Origin: Clostridium fermenticellae
GTDB lineage: Bacteria; Bacillota; Clostridia; Clostridiales; Clostridiaceae
Length of the DNA: 64,000 nucleotides
Assembly (NCBI RefSeq): GCF_003600355.1
Contig: NZ_CP032416.1
Location: 186,001 to 250,000, forward strand
Direction: 5' to 3'
Shown here: piece after piece, positions 29,034 through 46,320 of the stretch
How the letters are laid out: every line of letters begins with the position of its first letter
Numbering within the stretch: the first letter of the stretch is position 1
Made by a program: the position numbers and the translations under genes
The notes under the pieces: model-generated
Told to the model about the DNA's origin: nothing
The model's database searches: none
Seen by the model: the letters and a program-made list of their open reading frames with translations, nothing else

Positions 29034-29037
29034 TATT

Positions 29038-29083
29038 AACAGTCTGCCAAAACATTAGTGTTATATTTGGCAGACTGTTCTTA
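29038..29083 (+). terminator. Terminator after glyS
   Basis: Fourteen-base perfect stem AACAGTCTGCCAAA/TTTGGCAGACTGTT with a 14-base loop. Confidence 0.85.
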
Positions 29084-29085
29084 TA

Positions 29086-29125
29086 TAGGGTTCATAAATG
29101 AAAGCTTAACTTAGACTTGTAAACC
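29086..29125 (+). repeat. Short copy of the palindromic repeat element
   Basis: The first 28 bases match the left end of the 215-bp element at 47272 with one mismatch (TAGGGTT then CATAAATGAAAGCTTAACTTA). The following CTTGTAAACC resembles its right end, as if the centre had been deleted. Confidence 0.65.
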
Positions 29126-29147
29126 ATATAATTAAAAAAGAATTCAA

Positions 29148-29257
29148 AAAATAAAATTACCGGATTTAAAAATCCGGTAAAATAGGGTTTAATCATGGGG
29201 ATATGTTATATGTTTAATTAAAACTTGGGGAATTATATTAATGTTTCCTTACGGCAC
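29148..29257 (-). ncRNA. Candidate minus-strand small RNA with CCCC motifs
   Basis: No reading frame is present, yet the minus strand has a good promoter (29293-29264) and, about 100 bases later, an intrinsic terminator. The terminator is an 11-base stem TTACCGGATTT/AAATCCGGTAA at 29180-29157 followed on this strand by TTTTATTTTTT. The predicted transcript of about 110 bases is AT-rich and seems unstructured except for the terminator. It carries two loops with CCCC (TTCCCCAAG and TATCCCCATG) plus ACCC. Such C-rich stretches in Firmicute sRNAs such as RoxS/RsaE pair with Shine-Dalgarno sequences. I know no family name for this one. Confidence 0.55.
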
Positions 29258-29263
29258 AAATTT

Positions 29264-29293
29264 ATTATAGCACATAACTTCAACAAATTTCAA
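29264..29293 (-). promoter_or_regulatory. Minus-strand promoter for the small RNA candidate
   Basis: On the minus strand: TTGAAA, 18 bases, TATAAT. No minus-strand coding region lies downstream for more than 7 kb, so it is not a gene promoter of the usual kind. Confidence 0.6.
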
Positions 29294-29422
29294 CAATATA
29301 TATGTATTTGTTAAATTAAATATTTTCTAATAATTTTGATTTGACAATATTATATTATAAAAAGTGTCTAAAATCACTTTATATGTTGTACTAATTATAA
29401 ATATTTAAACATTAATACAAAG

Positions 29423-29431
29423 TGGTATAAT
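29423..29431 (+). promoter_or_regulatory. Extended -10 promoter before murD
   Basis: TGGTATAAT fits TGnTATAAT and leaves a leader of about 40 bases before the murD start. No clear -35. Confidence 0.5.
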
Positions 29432-29477
29432 TAAATAGTAAATTTAATGAATATTAATGTCTTGGAGGGCTTATATA

Positions 29478-30857
29478 ATGAAGGATAGCTTTATGGATTT
29501 TAAAAAGTTTGTAAAAGGAAAAAAGGTAGCTGTAGTTGGTATAGGAATTAGTAATAAACCCTTGATAGATTTATTATTAAATCTAGGTGCAGATGTCAGT
29601 GCATTTGATAAAAAAAATAAAGAACAATTAGGAAAAACGGCGGAAGAACTTAGTAAAAAAGGTGTTAATCTAGTTTTAGGCAACAGATATTTGGAAAAAT
29701 TAAAGGATTTTGAAGTGATATTTAAAACACCTTCTATGAGAATAGATATGCCGGAACTTCAAGAGGCAAAGAGATCAGGTGCGTATATAACTTCCGAAAT
29801 GGAGGAGTTTATAAGGTATTGTCCTGCTAAAATATATGGAGTTACAGGTAGTGATGGAAAAACAACTACAACAACTTTGATATATAATATTTTAAAAGAG
29901 CAGGGATACAAAACGTGGGTAGGGGGAAATATAGGAACACCTTTATTTAGTAAAATAGAACAAATAAGTAGAGATGATAAAGTAGTACTTGAATTGTCAA
30001 GTTTTCAATTAATGACAATGAATGTATCACCGGAAGTTTCAATTGTAACAAATCTGAGCCCTAATCATTTAGATATGCATAAAAATATGGATGAATATAT
30101 TAATGCTAAAAAGAATATATTCAAATATCAAAAAAAGAATGATTTACTTATTTTGAATAAGGATAATAAAATTACAAATTCCATGACTGATGAAGCAAAA
30201 GGAAGATTAATGAAGTTCAGCATAAGGCAAAAGATTGATTATGGTGCTTATTTTGAAAGTGAGAAGTTGTATATAAATAATAAAGAAGTTTGTGAACTAA
30301 AAGATATAAAATTAAAGGGTATGCACAACGTTGAAAATTTATTGGCGGCATTTTGTGCTGTAAATGAAGATGTTGATATTGCAACTATGAAAAAAGTAGC
30401 TGCTTCATTTGCTGGAGTAGAACATAGATGTGAATTTGTTAGAGAACTAGATGGAGTAAAGTATTATAATGATTCGATTGCTTCGAGTCCTACTAGAACA
30501 CTAGCTGGGTTAGTTGCATTTGACAGACCGGTAATTTTAATTGCAGGTGGATATGACAAGAATATACCATTCGAACCTTTGGCGGAAAAAGGATATGAGT
30601 ATATAAAGACCTTGGTTTTAGTCGGAAATACTAAGAATAAGATAAAGGCCAGTTTTGAGAAAGTTATTGAAGATAAAAAAATCAAACTACCTATTTTAAT
30701 GGCTGATGATTTTGAGGATGCTGTTTTAAAGGCGAGACAAAGTGCCAAAGGTGGGGATATAGTTACATTATCACCTGCTTGTGCAAGTTTTGATTTATTT
30801 CCAAACTTTGAGGTTAGGGGAAATAAATTTAAAGATATAGTTAATCATTTGGATTAA
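29478..30857 (+). CDS. murD: UDP-N-acetylmuramoylalanine--D-glutamate ligase (MurD)
   Basis: Adds D-glutamate to UDP-MurNAc-L-Ala in cytoplasmic peptidoglycan precursor synthesis; 459 aa. The ATP-binding loop is [21 protein letters not shown] follows (ELSSFQLM), then [16 protein letters not shown] and the C-terminal GVEHRCEFV and [10 protein letters not shown] motifs, all typical of Mur ligases of the MurD type. The ATG at 29478 follows GGAGGG; an ATG at 29457 lies before that site. It stands alone here rather than in a dcw cluster, which is common in clostridia. A terminator follows. Confidence 0.95.
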   Translation: MKDSFMDFKKFVKGKKVAVVGIGISNKPLIDLLLNLGADVSAFDKKNKEQLGKTAEELSKKGVNLVLGNRYLEKLKDFEVIFKTPSMRIDMPELQEAKRSGAYITSEMEEFIRYCPAKIYGVTGSDGKTTTTTLIYNILKEQGYKTWVGGNIGTPLFSKIEQISRDDKVVLELSSFQLMTMNVSPEVSIVTNLSPNHLDMHKNMDEYINAKKNIFKYQKKNDLLILNKDNKITNSMTDEAKGRLMKFSIRQKIDYGAYFESEKLYINNKEVCELKDIKLKGMHNVENLLAAFCAVNEDVDIATMKKVAASFAGVEHRCEFVRELDGVKYYNDSIASSPTRTLAGLVAFDRPVILIAGGYDKNIPFEPLAEKGYEYIKTLVLVGNTKNKIKASFEKVIEDKKIKLPILMADDFEDAVLKARQSAKGGDIVTLSPACASFDLFPNFEVRGNKFKDIVNHLD

Positions 30858-30904
30858 TTGATAATGAAAATAAGGATTTATAAGTAAAATTTCTATATTA
30901 TTTT

Positions 30905-30937
30905 TAGGGCTGATTTTTAAATTAGCCCTATATTTTT
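30905..30937 (+). terminator. Terminator after murD
   Basis: TAGGGCTGAT/ATTAGCCCTA stem and a T-rich tail. The 250 bases to the rrn promoter are AT-rich; only a CGCTTGAG/CTCAAGTG hairpin at 31086-31105 stands out, and no gene is seen. Confidence 0.85.
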
Positions 30938-31186
30938 GATAAATATATCGTAAACTCAACATGGAGTGTCAATATGTAAAAAAATTAGGTATTAATAGAG
31001 AATTAAAGAATAATATATATAATTTTAGTTAATAATATGTTTGAAATGCTCATAAGTTAATAAAAGATGATAACATATTTAATGTCGCTTGAGGGAAGCT
31101 CAAGTGGTGGTCAGGAAAAGTTTTTAGAATAATTTTTAGTTGTATATAATGAAAGTTAAAATAATTAAAAAAATTTAAAAAATTTC

Positions 31187-31215
31187 TTGACAGTTTAGAG
31201 AGTACATGGTAAGAT
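31187..31215 (+). promoter_or_regulatory. rRNA operon 1 promoter
   Basis: TTGACA, 17 bases, TAAGAT, with A/T tracts upstream resembling an UP element. The leader of about 160 bases contains CCTTGAAAATCAAACAGAG, which can pair with CTCTGTTTGATTTTGAGG after 16S (32940-32960) to form the 16S processing stalk. Confidence 0.8.
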
Positions 31216-31379
31216 ATATAAGTCGCTTGGATGAAGCGGCGATGAACCTTGAAAATCAAACAGAGAAGAGTAAAAATAAACCAGCAATTCTTTTGAAAGC
31301 TGTTTTAACAGCTTGAAAGTAAAGTAAATGAGCTTAAGTTGAACTCAAAACTCTGAATAAGAGTTTTATATAAGAAATT

Positions 31380-36239
<4,860 letters not shown>

Positions 36240-36402
36240 AATTACTTTTCTTAATCAATTTCTTCTATCTTTACTGTGCAGTTTTGAGAGAACAATCTCA
36301 ATTAGCCGGGATTTATTTATAAACCTCCGGTTAGTATAAATTTTATTAGAGTTTTAGTCAATGCATATTTATCTAAATCAAAGATTTAGAAGCAATCAGT
36401 AA

Positions 36403-36518
36403 TCTGGTGGTTATTACATAAAGGTAACACTCCTTCCCATACCGAACAGGTAGGTTAAGCTTTATTGTGCCGATGGTACTTCAGGGGCAGCCCTGCGGGA
36501 GAGTAGGTCACCGCCAGG
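36403..36518 (+). rRNA. rrf: 5S ribosomal RNA, operon 1
   Basis: 116 bases with closing helix TCTGGTGG/CCGCCAGG and the CCGAACAGG and GAGAGTAGGTC blocks. The 23S-5S spacer is about 50 bases longer than in operon 2. Confidence 0.95.
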
Positions 36519-36535
36519 TATAAAACTTATATTGT

Positions 36536-36610
36536 TCCGCGATAGCTCAACGGTGGAGCATTCGGCTGTTAACCGAAGGGTTGAAGGTTCGAATCCTTTT
36601 CGCGGAGCCA
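36536..36610 (+). tRNA. tRNA-Asn (GTT), copy 2
   Basis: Identical to the copy at 27295. Last gene of rRNA operon 1, 17 bases after 5S. Confidence 0.95.
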
Positions 36611-36651
36611 TTTTTATTTTTTGTGAAAATTTTTTATCTTTATAGAATAAG

Positions 36652-36690
36652 AAAATTCCCAAATAGTTGCTATTTGGGAATTTTTAGTAT
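36652..36690. terminator. Terminator of rRNA operon 1
   Basis: Fifteen-base perfect stem AAAATTCCCAAATAG/CTATTTGGGAATTTT with a three-base loop and Ts on both strands. It also serves the convergent aldolase gene. Confidence 0.9.
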
Positions 36691-36731
36691 GTTTTATGTT
36701 AATTCAAAATTGAGAGACTTTTGTACGGAAA

Positions 36732-37379
36732 TTATTTATTAAAAGCTTCCTTCCAGTCTTTCATAAATTTCTCTATTCCTTGATCAGTTAAAGGATGTTT
36801 GATTAATTGTTTTATGATTTTATAAGGTACAGTAGCAATATGTGCACCATAAATGGCAGCATTAACGACATGCATAGGATTACGTATACTTGCTGCTATT
36901 ATTTGAGTTTTTATTTCATGAACTTTAAATATAGTACATATCGAAGATATTAGATCCATGGAATTATCAGATATATCATCAAGTCTTCCAAGAAATGGGC
37001 TAACATAAGAAGCCCCCGCTCTAGCAGCCAATAGTGCTTGACCAGCTGAAAAGATAAGTGTTACATTTGTCTGTATACCTTCTTTTGATAAAACTTTTAC
37101 AGCTTTTAACCCTTCCTCAGTCATAGGTATCTTTACGACCATATTTTTATGAATCTTTGCTATTTTTCTGCCTTCCTTTATCATTCCATCTGCATCTGAA
37201 GCTATAACTTCTCCACTTATAGGACCATCAACAATAGAAGTGATTTCTTTTATTACCTCATTAAAATCGCGTCCTTCTTTTGCTATTAATGAAGGATTCG
37301 TAGTAACACCACAAATAATCCCCATGTCATTAGCTTCTTTTATTTCTTCTACATTTGCCGTATCTATGAATAGTTTCAT
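36732..37379 (-). CDS. Transaldolase-like protein / fructose-6-phosphate aldolase family
   Basis: 215 aa short transaldolase (TalC/MipB/FSA subfamily), TIM barrel. The Schiff-base lysine is in [16 protein letters not shown]; other family stretches are [50 protein letters not shown] and SPFLGRLDD. In Firmicutes such proteins mostly act as transaldolase in the pentose phosphate pathway, less often as fructose-6-phosphate aldolase; sequence reading cannot separate the two. AGGAGG precedes the ATG. It is inverted between two rRNA operons and converges on operon 1. Confidence 0.9.
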   Translation of the reverse strand: MKLFIDTANVEEIKEANDMGIICGVTTNPSLIAKEGRDFNEVIKEITSIVDGPISGEVIASDADGMIKEGRKIAKIHKNMVVKIPMTEEGLKAVKVLSKEGIQTNVTLIFSAGQALLAARAGASYVSPFLGRLDDISDNSMDLISSICTIFKVHEIKTQIIAASIRNPMHVVNAAIYGAHIATVPYKIIKQLIKHPLTDQGIEKFMKDWKEAFNK

Positions 37380-37569
37380 AAAATTGCCTCCTTGTTATTC
37401 TGATTAAAGTTTTGTCTATAATCAAAATAACAGAGATAATAAGTAAATTTCAACTATAATATAAGGGTAAATTATAGCTGAAATCTGTTTTAAAGTATTA
37501 TTTAATAGTTTCTCTTATGATATCTCGTAAATTTGTATTTTAATTTTACTATTCTAATGAAGGAATTAA
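37380..37569. other. Intergenic region upstream of the aldolase gene
   Basis: AT-rich; contains an imperfect hairpin TTCAACTATAAT/ATTATAGCTGAA at 37449-37482 and presumably the minus-strand aldolase promoter, which I could not place with confidence. Confidence 0.4.
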
Positions 37570-37683
37570 TTCAACTTTAGTATAGTAAGAGGAATAACAA
37601 CTTTATCTGATGTATTAAAAGATGGGCAGAACAATATAGAAAAGGCTGTTGAAAATATAATGAAGCTCATTAATTTGGTATGA
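37570..37683 (+). pseudogene. Possible gene remnant (C-terminal fragment)
   Basis: An open stretch of 37 codons with no start codon at its head reads FNFSIVRGITTLSDVLKDGQ and then a helical tail ending KLINLV before a TGA. Its composition looks protein-like (amphipathic helix, balanced charges), unlike the surrounding AT-rich spacer. It may be the 3' end of a gene lost when the rRNA region was rearranged. I do not recognise the family, and a chance open stretch is possible. Confidence 0.3.
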
Positions 37684-37724
37684 TATACTTAGAAACTAAA
37701 TATGACTAAAAATATAAAAAACTA

Positions 37725-37753
37725 TTGACAAAGTAATATTACGCTAGTATAAT
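37725..37753 (+). promoter_or_regulatory. Perfect-consensus promoter of the 5S-tRNA unit
   Basis: TTGACA, 17 bases, TATAAT, an exact vegetative consensus. It lies 51 bases before the divergent 5S gene. Confidence 0.9.
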
Positions 37754-37804
37754 TCTTAATTGTAGCCAATCGGGTTTTATAGATAGACTACATTGTGACA
37801 TATA

Positions 37805-37920
37805 TCTGGTGATTATTACATAAAGGTAACACTCCTTCCCATATCGAACAGGTAGGTTAAGCTTTATTGTGCTTATGGTACTTCAGAGGAGACTTTGTGG
37901 AAGAGCAAGTCGTTGCCGGA
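37805..37920 (+). rRNA. Divergent 5S ribosomal RNA (possibly degenerate)
   Basis: 116 bases, the same length as the two canonical 5S genes, no gaps, but 19 substitutions by my count, 17 of them transitions, nearly all in the 3' half. Helices are kept: the closing helix TCTGGTGA/TTGCCGGA pairs fully, with one G-C to A-U double change. The tip stem CAGAG/CTTTG also pairs fully, with another. The loop-E-like region is altered. It is co-transcribed with a CAT tRNA and tRNA-Ala from its own strong promoter. It could be a functional variant or an early pseudogene. Confidence 0.7.
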
Positions 37921-37927
37921 TTAGTAT

Positions 37928-38004
37928 GGATCTTTAGCTCAGTTGGTTAGAGCAACCGGCTCATAACCGGTCGGTCCGGGGTTCGAATCCCTGAAGGTCC
38001 ACCA
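37928..38004 (+). tRNA. tRNA with CAT anticodon (Met elongator or Ile2)
   Basis: 77 bases, acceptor GGATCTT/AAGGTCC, anticodon loop CTCATAA, encoded CCA. The G1-C72 pair excludes initiator tRNA. The acceptor and D-arm (TAGCTCAGTTGGTTAGAGCA) look like Bacillus tRNA-Ile2, whose CAT is modified to lysidine, so isoleucine identity is possible; automatic tools would call it Met. Confidence 0.85.
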
Positions 38005-38009
38005 AATAT

Positions 38010-38085
38010 GGGGGTATAGCTCAGTTGGGAGAGCATCTGCCTTGCACGCAGAGGGTCAAGAGTTCGAGTCTCTTTATCTCCACCA
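38010..38085 (+). tRNA. tRNA-Ala (TGC), copy 1
   Basis: 76 bases, acceptor GGGGGTA/TATCTCC with G-T pairs, anticodon TGC, encoded CCA. Identical to the copy in the operon 2 spacer at 39957. Confidence 0.95.
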
Positions 38086-38086
38086 T

Positions 38087-38122
38087 AAAAGATGAGGAAA
38101 ATTTACTTTCCTCATCTTTTTT
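38087..38122 (+). terminator. Terminator of the 5S-tRNA unit
   Basis: Fourteen-base stem AAAAGATGAGGAAA/TTTCCTCATCTTTT with a six-base loop and T-run. It ends the small unit 48 bases before the operon 2 promoter. Confidence 0.9.
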
Positions 38123-38169
38123 ATACTAAAAAATAATATGTGAAGTTCTATTTTGTCTAAAATGTTTTC

Positions 38170-38198
38170 TTGACAGTATAAACTTAGTATGGTATTAT
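38170..38198 (+). promoter_or_regulatory. rRNA operon 2 promoter
   Basis: TTGACA, 17 bases, TATTAT. The leader from about 38220 is nearly the same as in operon 1, including the 16S stalk arm. Confidence 0.85.
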
Positions 38199-38357
38199 AT
38201 TAATCGTTGTAAATGTTAGTGAACCTTGAAAATCAAACAGAGAAGAGTAAAAAATAAACCAGCAATTCTTTTGAAAGCTGTTTTGGCAGCTTAAAAGTAA
38301 AGTAAATGAGCTTAAGTTGAACTCAAAACTCTGAATAAGAGTTTTATATAAGAAATT

Positions 38358-39877
<1,520 letters not shown>

Positions 39878-39956
39878 TCGTAAGATAGGTAACTCTATCT
39901 TAAAGATCGGTTTATATTTATCTGTTTGATTTATATTGTTCACAATTCTAATATAT

Positions 39957-40032
39957 GGGGGTATAGCTCAGTTGGGAGAGCATCTGCCTTGCACGCAGAG
40001 GGTCAAGAGTTCGAGTCTCTTTATCTCCACCA
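39957..40032 (+). tRNA. tRNA-Ala (TGC), copy 2, in the 16S-23S spacer
   Basis: Identical to the tRNA at 38010. First of two tRNAs in the operon 2 spacer (39870-40360). Confidence 0.95.
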
Positions 40033-40035
40033 TGT

Positions 40036-40112
<77 letters not shown>

Positions 40113-40360
40113 TTTGTTCTTTGAAAACTGCACAGAGAAGAAAGTTAAAGTAAAGTTATTACTTTGTAAAATTGATTAAAGATTCTTAATTATTTGATAT
40201 ATATTAACATATATTATTATTAATTAACCGGTAAAAATTGATAGAAACGGGTAGCTTGAGGAAAATGTCGTGCAAAGGGTGGAGCTTACTTATGTAAGTG
40301 AGTATCCGGGCGAAACATTTGACAGAAAGATACGGAGTTTATAGCAATTTTTACTTAAAA

Positions 40361-43259
<2,899 letters not shown>

Positions 43260-43359
43260 AGTTACTTTTCTTAATCAATTTCTTCTATCTTTACTGTGCA
43301 GTTTTGAGAGAACAATCTCAATTAGCCGGGGTTTATTTATAAACCTCCGCAATCAGCAA

Positions 43360-43475
43360 TCTGGTGGTTATTACATAAAGGTAACACTCCTTCCCATACC
43401 GAACAGGTAGGTTAAGCTTTATTGTGCCGATGGTACTTCAGGGGCAGCCCTGCGGGAGAGTAGGTCACCGCCAGG
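43360..43475 (+). rRNA. rrf: 5S ribosomal RNA, operon 2
   Basis: Canonical 116-base 5S, the same as the copy at 36403. Confidence 0.95.
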
Positions 43476-43493
43476 TATAAAAACTTATATTGT

Positions 43494-43568
43494 TCCGCGA
43501 TAGCTCAACGGTGGAGCATTCGGCTGTTAACCGAAGGGTTGAAGGTTCGAATCCTTTTCGCGGAGCCA
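43494..43568 (+). tRNA. tRNA-Asn (GTT), copy 3
   Basis: Identical to copies 1 and 2; ends rRNA operon 2. About 40 bases of downstream flank are also shared with operon 1. Confidence 0.95.
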
Positions 43569-43625
43569 TTTTTATTTTTTGTGAAAATTTTTTATCTTTA
43601 TAGAATAACTAGAATAATTTTACAT

Positions 43626-43672
43626 AGTTATAGAATTAAGAAATAATATCTTATTCTATAACTTTTTATTTT
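43626..43672 (+). terminator. Terminator of rRNA operon 2
   Basis: AGTTATAGAAT/ATTCTATAACT stem with an AT-rich loop and T-run. The 120 bases from here to the EF-G-like gene are AT-rich and presumably hold its promoter. Confidence 0.8.
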
Positions 43673-43795
43673 TATAATATAAAAAAATTAATAATAATTT
43701 AATCTAATAATTTAGAAAATTTAATTAACTTAACAGGATTTTCAATATTAAAATAGAATTATATATCTAAGTGAAAGTAAGAGGAGGAATTACTC

Positions 43796-45877
43796 ATGAA
43801 AAATTATGCAACTGGAAATTTAAGAAATGTAGGTGTAATAGGTCATAGTGGTTCAGGTAAAACTACTTTAACAGAAGCTATACTTTATTATACAGGAGGA
43901 ACCGATAGATTTGGTAGAACAGAAGATGGCAATACTATTAGTGATTACGATACTGAAGAGAAAAAGAGAAGGATTTCTTTGGCTACATCAATAATACCAT
44001 GTGAATGGAATGATATAAAAATTAATTTGGTTGATATGCCAGGATATTTTGACTTCGTGGGCGAGGTATATGAAGGATTAAAAGCTGTTGATGTAGCACT
44101 AATTGTTGCATCAGGTGTTTCTGGAGTACAGGTTGGAACTGAAAAGTCATGGGATTATGTAAATGAATATAAACTTCCTCGAGCATTTTATATAAACAAA
44201 CTTGATAGAGAAAATTCCAATTTTGATAAAGTATTTTCACAGTTAAAAAGTAAATTTGGAATGTCAGTTATTCCTGTACAGTATCCTATAGGAAGTGAGG
44301 AAAGTTTTATAGGTGTTGTAAATATAATATCAGGAAGAGCACGAGTATTTGATAAAGACAGTAATTTTATGAAGGAGGTTAAGATACCTAAAGAACTTGT
44401 ACCTAAGATTAAAGATTGTAAAAATATGCTTATTGAAGCTGTTGCGGAAACGGACGAAAAGCTTTTAGATAAATATTTTGAAGATGGGAGCTTAACAGAT
44501 GATGAGATATACTCAGGCCTTATAAATGGGTGTGCAAATGGTGATATAGCGCCAGTTATGTGTGGTTCTGCTGTAAAGTCTATCGGAATTGAAACATTGA
44601 TTGAGGATATAGTAGAATGTTTTCCTTCTCCAGAAAAATCATCAATTTTAGATGGATATGCTGATGATAATTTAAAAATGGAAGTTAAGATAGATGATAA
44701 GGCACCTCTGTCTGCTTTTGTATTTAAAACTATAGCTGATCCATTTGTAGGTAAACTTTCTCTTTTTAGAGTTATCACCGGTAAGATGAAATCAGATTCA
44801 ATGGTATATAATTCTAATAAAGAGAAAAGTGAAAAAATAGGAAGCATGTATTACTTAAAGGGAAAACAGCAGATACAAACGGATGAAATTATAGCTGGAG
44901 ATATAGGAGCGGTTTCAAAATTACAATTTACTTCTACAGGAGATACATTATGTTCTAAAGAGGATGCCATTGTTTTTAATAATATAAATTTTCCACAATC
45001 TGTAATATCCATGGCAGTAATACCTAAATCAAAAAACGATGAAGATAAGATATCAAATGGCCTAAATAAACTTGTTGAAGAAGATCCGACCTTTAAAGTA
45101 TCACAAGATGTGGAGAATGCTGAAACTATAATTTCGGGTCTTGGTGAGACACATCTAGATGTAATAGCATCGAAACTTAAAGGCAAATTTGGAACTGAAG
45201 TTGAACTTAGATATCCTAAAGTCCTCTATAGAGAAACTATTAAAAAAGTATCGGATGTCCAAGGAAAACATAAAAAGCAGTCAGGTGGACATGGTCAATA
45301 TGGTGATGTAGTGATAAAATTCGAGCCAAGGAATGATGGTGAGACAGATCTTATGTTCGTTGATAAAGTAGTAGGAGGAGTTGTCCCGAGACAGTATATA
45401 CCAGCAGTCGAAAAAGGATTAAAGGATTGTGTAAAACATGGAGTGCTCGCAGGATATCCGGTTATAGGGCTCAAAGCCACACTACATGATGGTTCGTATC
45501 ATTCAGTTGATTCGTCCGAAATGGCTTTTAAGGTTGCATCTTCGATAGCATATAAAAAAGGACTTGTGGCAGCAGAATCAATACTTTTAGAACCAGTAAT
45601 GCATGCTGAAATAGTAGTTCCAGATGAATATATGGGAGATATAATAGGAGATATAAATAAGAAAAGGGGTAGAGTTTTAGGAATGGAGCCATGTGGCAAG
45701 GATCAAAGAATAATAGTGGAGGTTCCACAGGCAGAGATGTTTAAATATGCTACAGATTTGAGATCAATGACCCAAGCCAGGGGGAATTTTACAATGAGAT
45801 TTGAAAGATATGAAGAGGTTCCAGAAATTGAAGCAAATAAAATAATAAATAGTACTGAATTAAAAATTACTGAATAG
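43796..45877 (+). CDS. Elongation factor G-like GTPase (EF-G paralogue)
   Basis: 693 aa translational GTPase with the EF-G domain order. G1 GHSGSGKT (residues 16-23), G3 DMPGYFDF (80-87) and G4 NKLDR (134-138). The G3 motif of ordinary EF-G is DTPGH; here Thr is Met81 and the catalytic His is Tyr84, and switch I is also unlike EF-G (RRISLATS). Domains IV and V are present (QSGGHGQYGDV, then LEPVMHAEIVVPDEYMGDIIGDINKKRG). It is a solitary gene just after rRNA operon 2, not in the str operon, so it is not the main fusA. Its role is unknown; ribosome rescue, recycling or protection are options. Confidence 0.85.
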   Translation: MKNYATGNLRNVGVIGHSGSGKTTLTEAILYYTGGTDRFGRTEDGNTISDYDTEEKKRRISLATSIIPCEWNDIKINLVDMPGYFDFVGEVYEGLKAVDVALIVASGVSGVQVGTEKSWDYVNEYKLPRAFYINKLDRENSNFDKVFSQLKSKFGMSVIPVQYPIGSEESFIGVVNIISGRARVFDKDSNFMKEVKIPKELVPKIKDCKNMLIEAVAETDEKLLDKYFEDGSLTDDEIYSGLINGCANGDIAPVMCGSAVKSIGIETLIEDIVECFPSPEKSSILDGYADDNLKMEVKIDDKAPLSAFVFKTIADPFVGKLSLFRVITGKMKSDSMVYNSNKEKSEKIGSMYYLKGKQQIQTDEIIAGDIGAVSKLQFTSTGDTLCSKEDAIVFNNINFPQSVISMAVIPKSKNDEDKISNGLNKLVEEDPTFKVSQDVENAETIISGLGETHLDVIASKLKGKFGTEVELRYPKVLYRETIKKVSDVQGKHKKQSGGHGQYGDVVIKFEPRNDGETDLMFVDKVVGGVVPRQYIPAVEKGLKDCVKHGVLAGYPVIGLKATLHDGSYHSVDSSEMAFKVASSIAYKKGLVAAESILLEPVMHAEIVVPDEYMGDIIGDINKKRGRVLGMEPCGKDQRIIVEVPQAEMFKYATDLRSMTQARGNFTMRFERYEEVPEIEANKIINSTELKITE

Positions 45878-45882
45878 ACTAT

Positions 45883-45928
45883 AAAAGACACTATTATGAT
45901 TAAATAATTCTAATAGTGCCTTTTTTTA
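45883..45928 (+). terminator. Terminator after the EF-G-like gene
   Basis: CACTATTA/TAATAGTG stem with flanking A/T pairing and seven Ts. Confidence 0.8.
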
Positions 45929-46016
45929 GAGTTATAAATTGTTGAATATTTTAATAATATATAACGGAAAATAATATTATATTTAAATTGAAATTTCATA
46001 TTTGAGGAGATGCTTT

Positions 46017-46256
46017 ATGTCACAATACCAAATAAATATAAATGGCAAAATACGTCTAATGGACTACAGCAGTATTGACGATTATATGGCTATAGTTAAT
46101 GAAAATGATAATCTTATAGTAACCTTAGATAGCGAAAATGATAGTGATGTCAACATGATTTATAAAATATTAGAAAAAAATAATTTTAATACGACACGAA
46201 TGTCAAAAGGATCCAATGGTAGATATTATATAAATGCTAATAAGAAATATTTATAG
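46017..46256 (+). CDS. Small protein of unknown function
   Basis: 79 aa, not recognised. It begins MSQYQININGKIRLMDYSS, then a short acidic segment and a C-terminal YYINANKKYL. No membrane helix or Cys pair is seen; a compact alpha-beta fold is likely. I choose the ATG at 46017 behind GAGGAGATG; a TTG at 46002 would include that site. It is a separate gene between two terminated or spaced units, 64 bases before glcK, so co-transcription with glcK is possible. Confidence 0.65.
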   Translation: MSQYQININGKIRLMDYSSIDDYMAIVNENDNLIVTLDSENDSDVNMIYKILEKNNFNTTRMSKGSNGRYYINANKKYL

Positions 46257-46320
46257 AAGTAATATTAATTTATAGTATAATAAATAAAAGTCGACTTTTT
46301 AGAGTTGGGGGAATAACAGC

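Noticed and set aside
31086..31105. CGCTTGAG/CTCAAGTG hairpin upstream of rRNA operon 1
   Set aside because: No T-run, no promoter pair and no gene to serve; noted only as a local inverted repeat.
44188..44847. 219-codon frame antisense to the EF-G-like gene
   Set aside because: Shadow of a real coding region with conserved GTPase motifs on the other strand.
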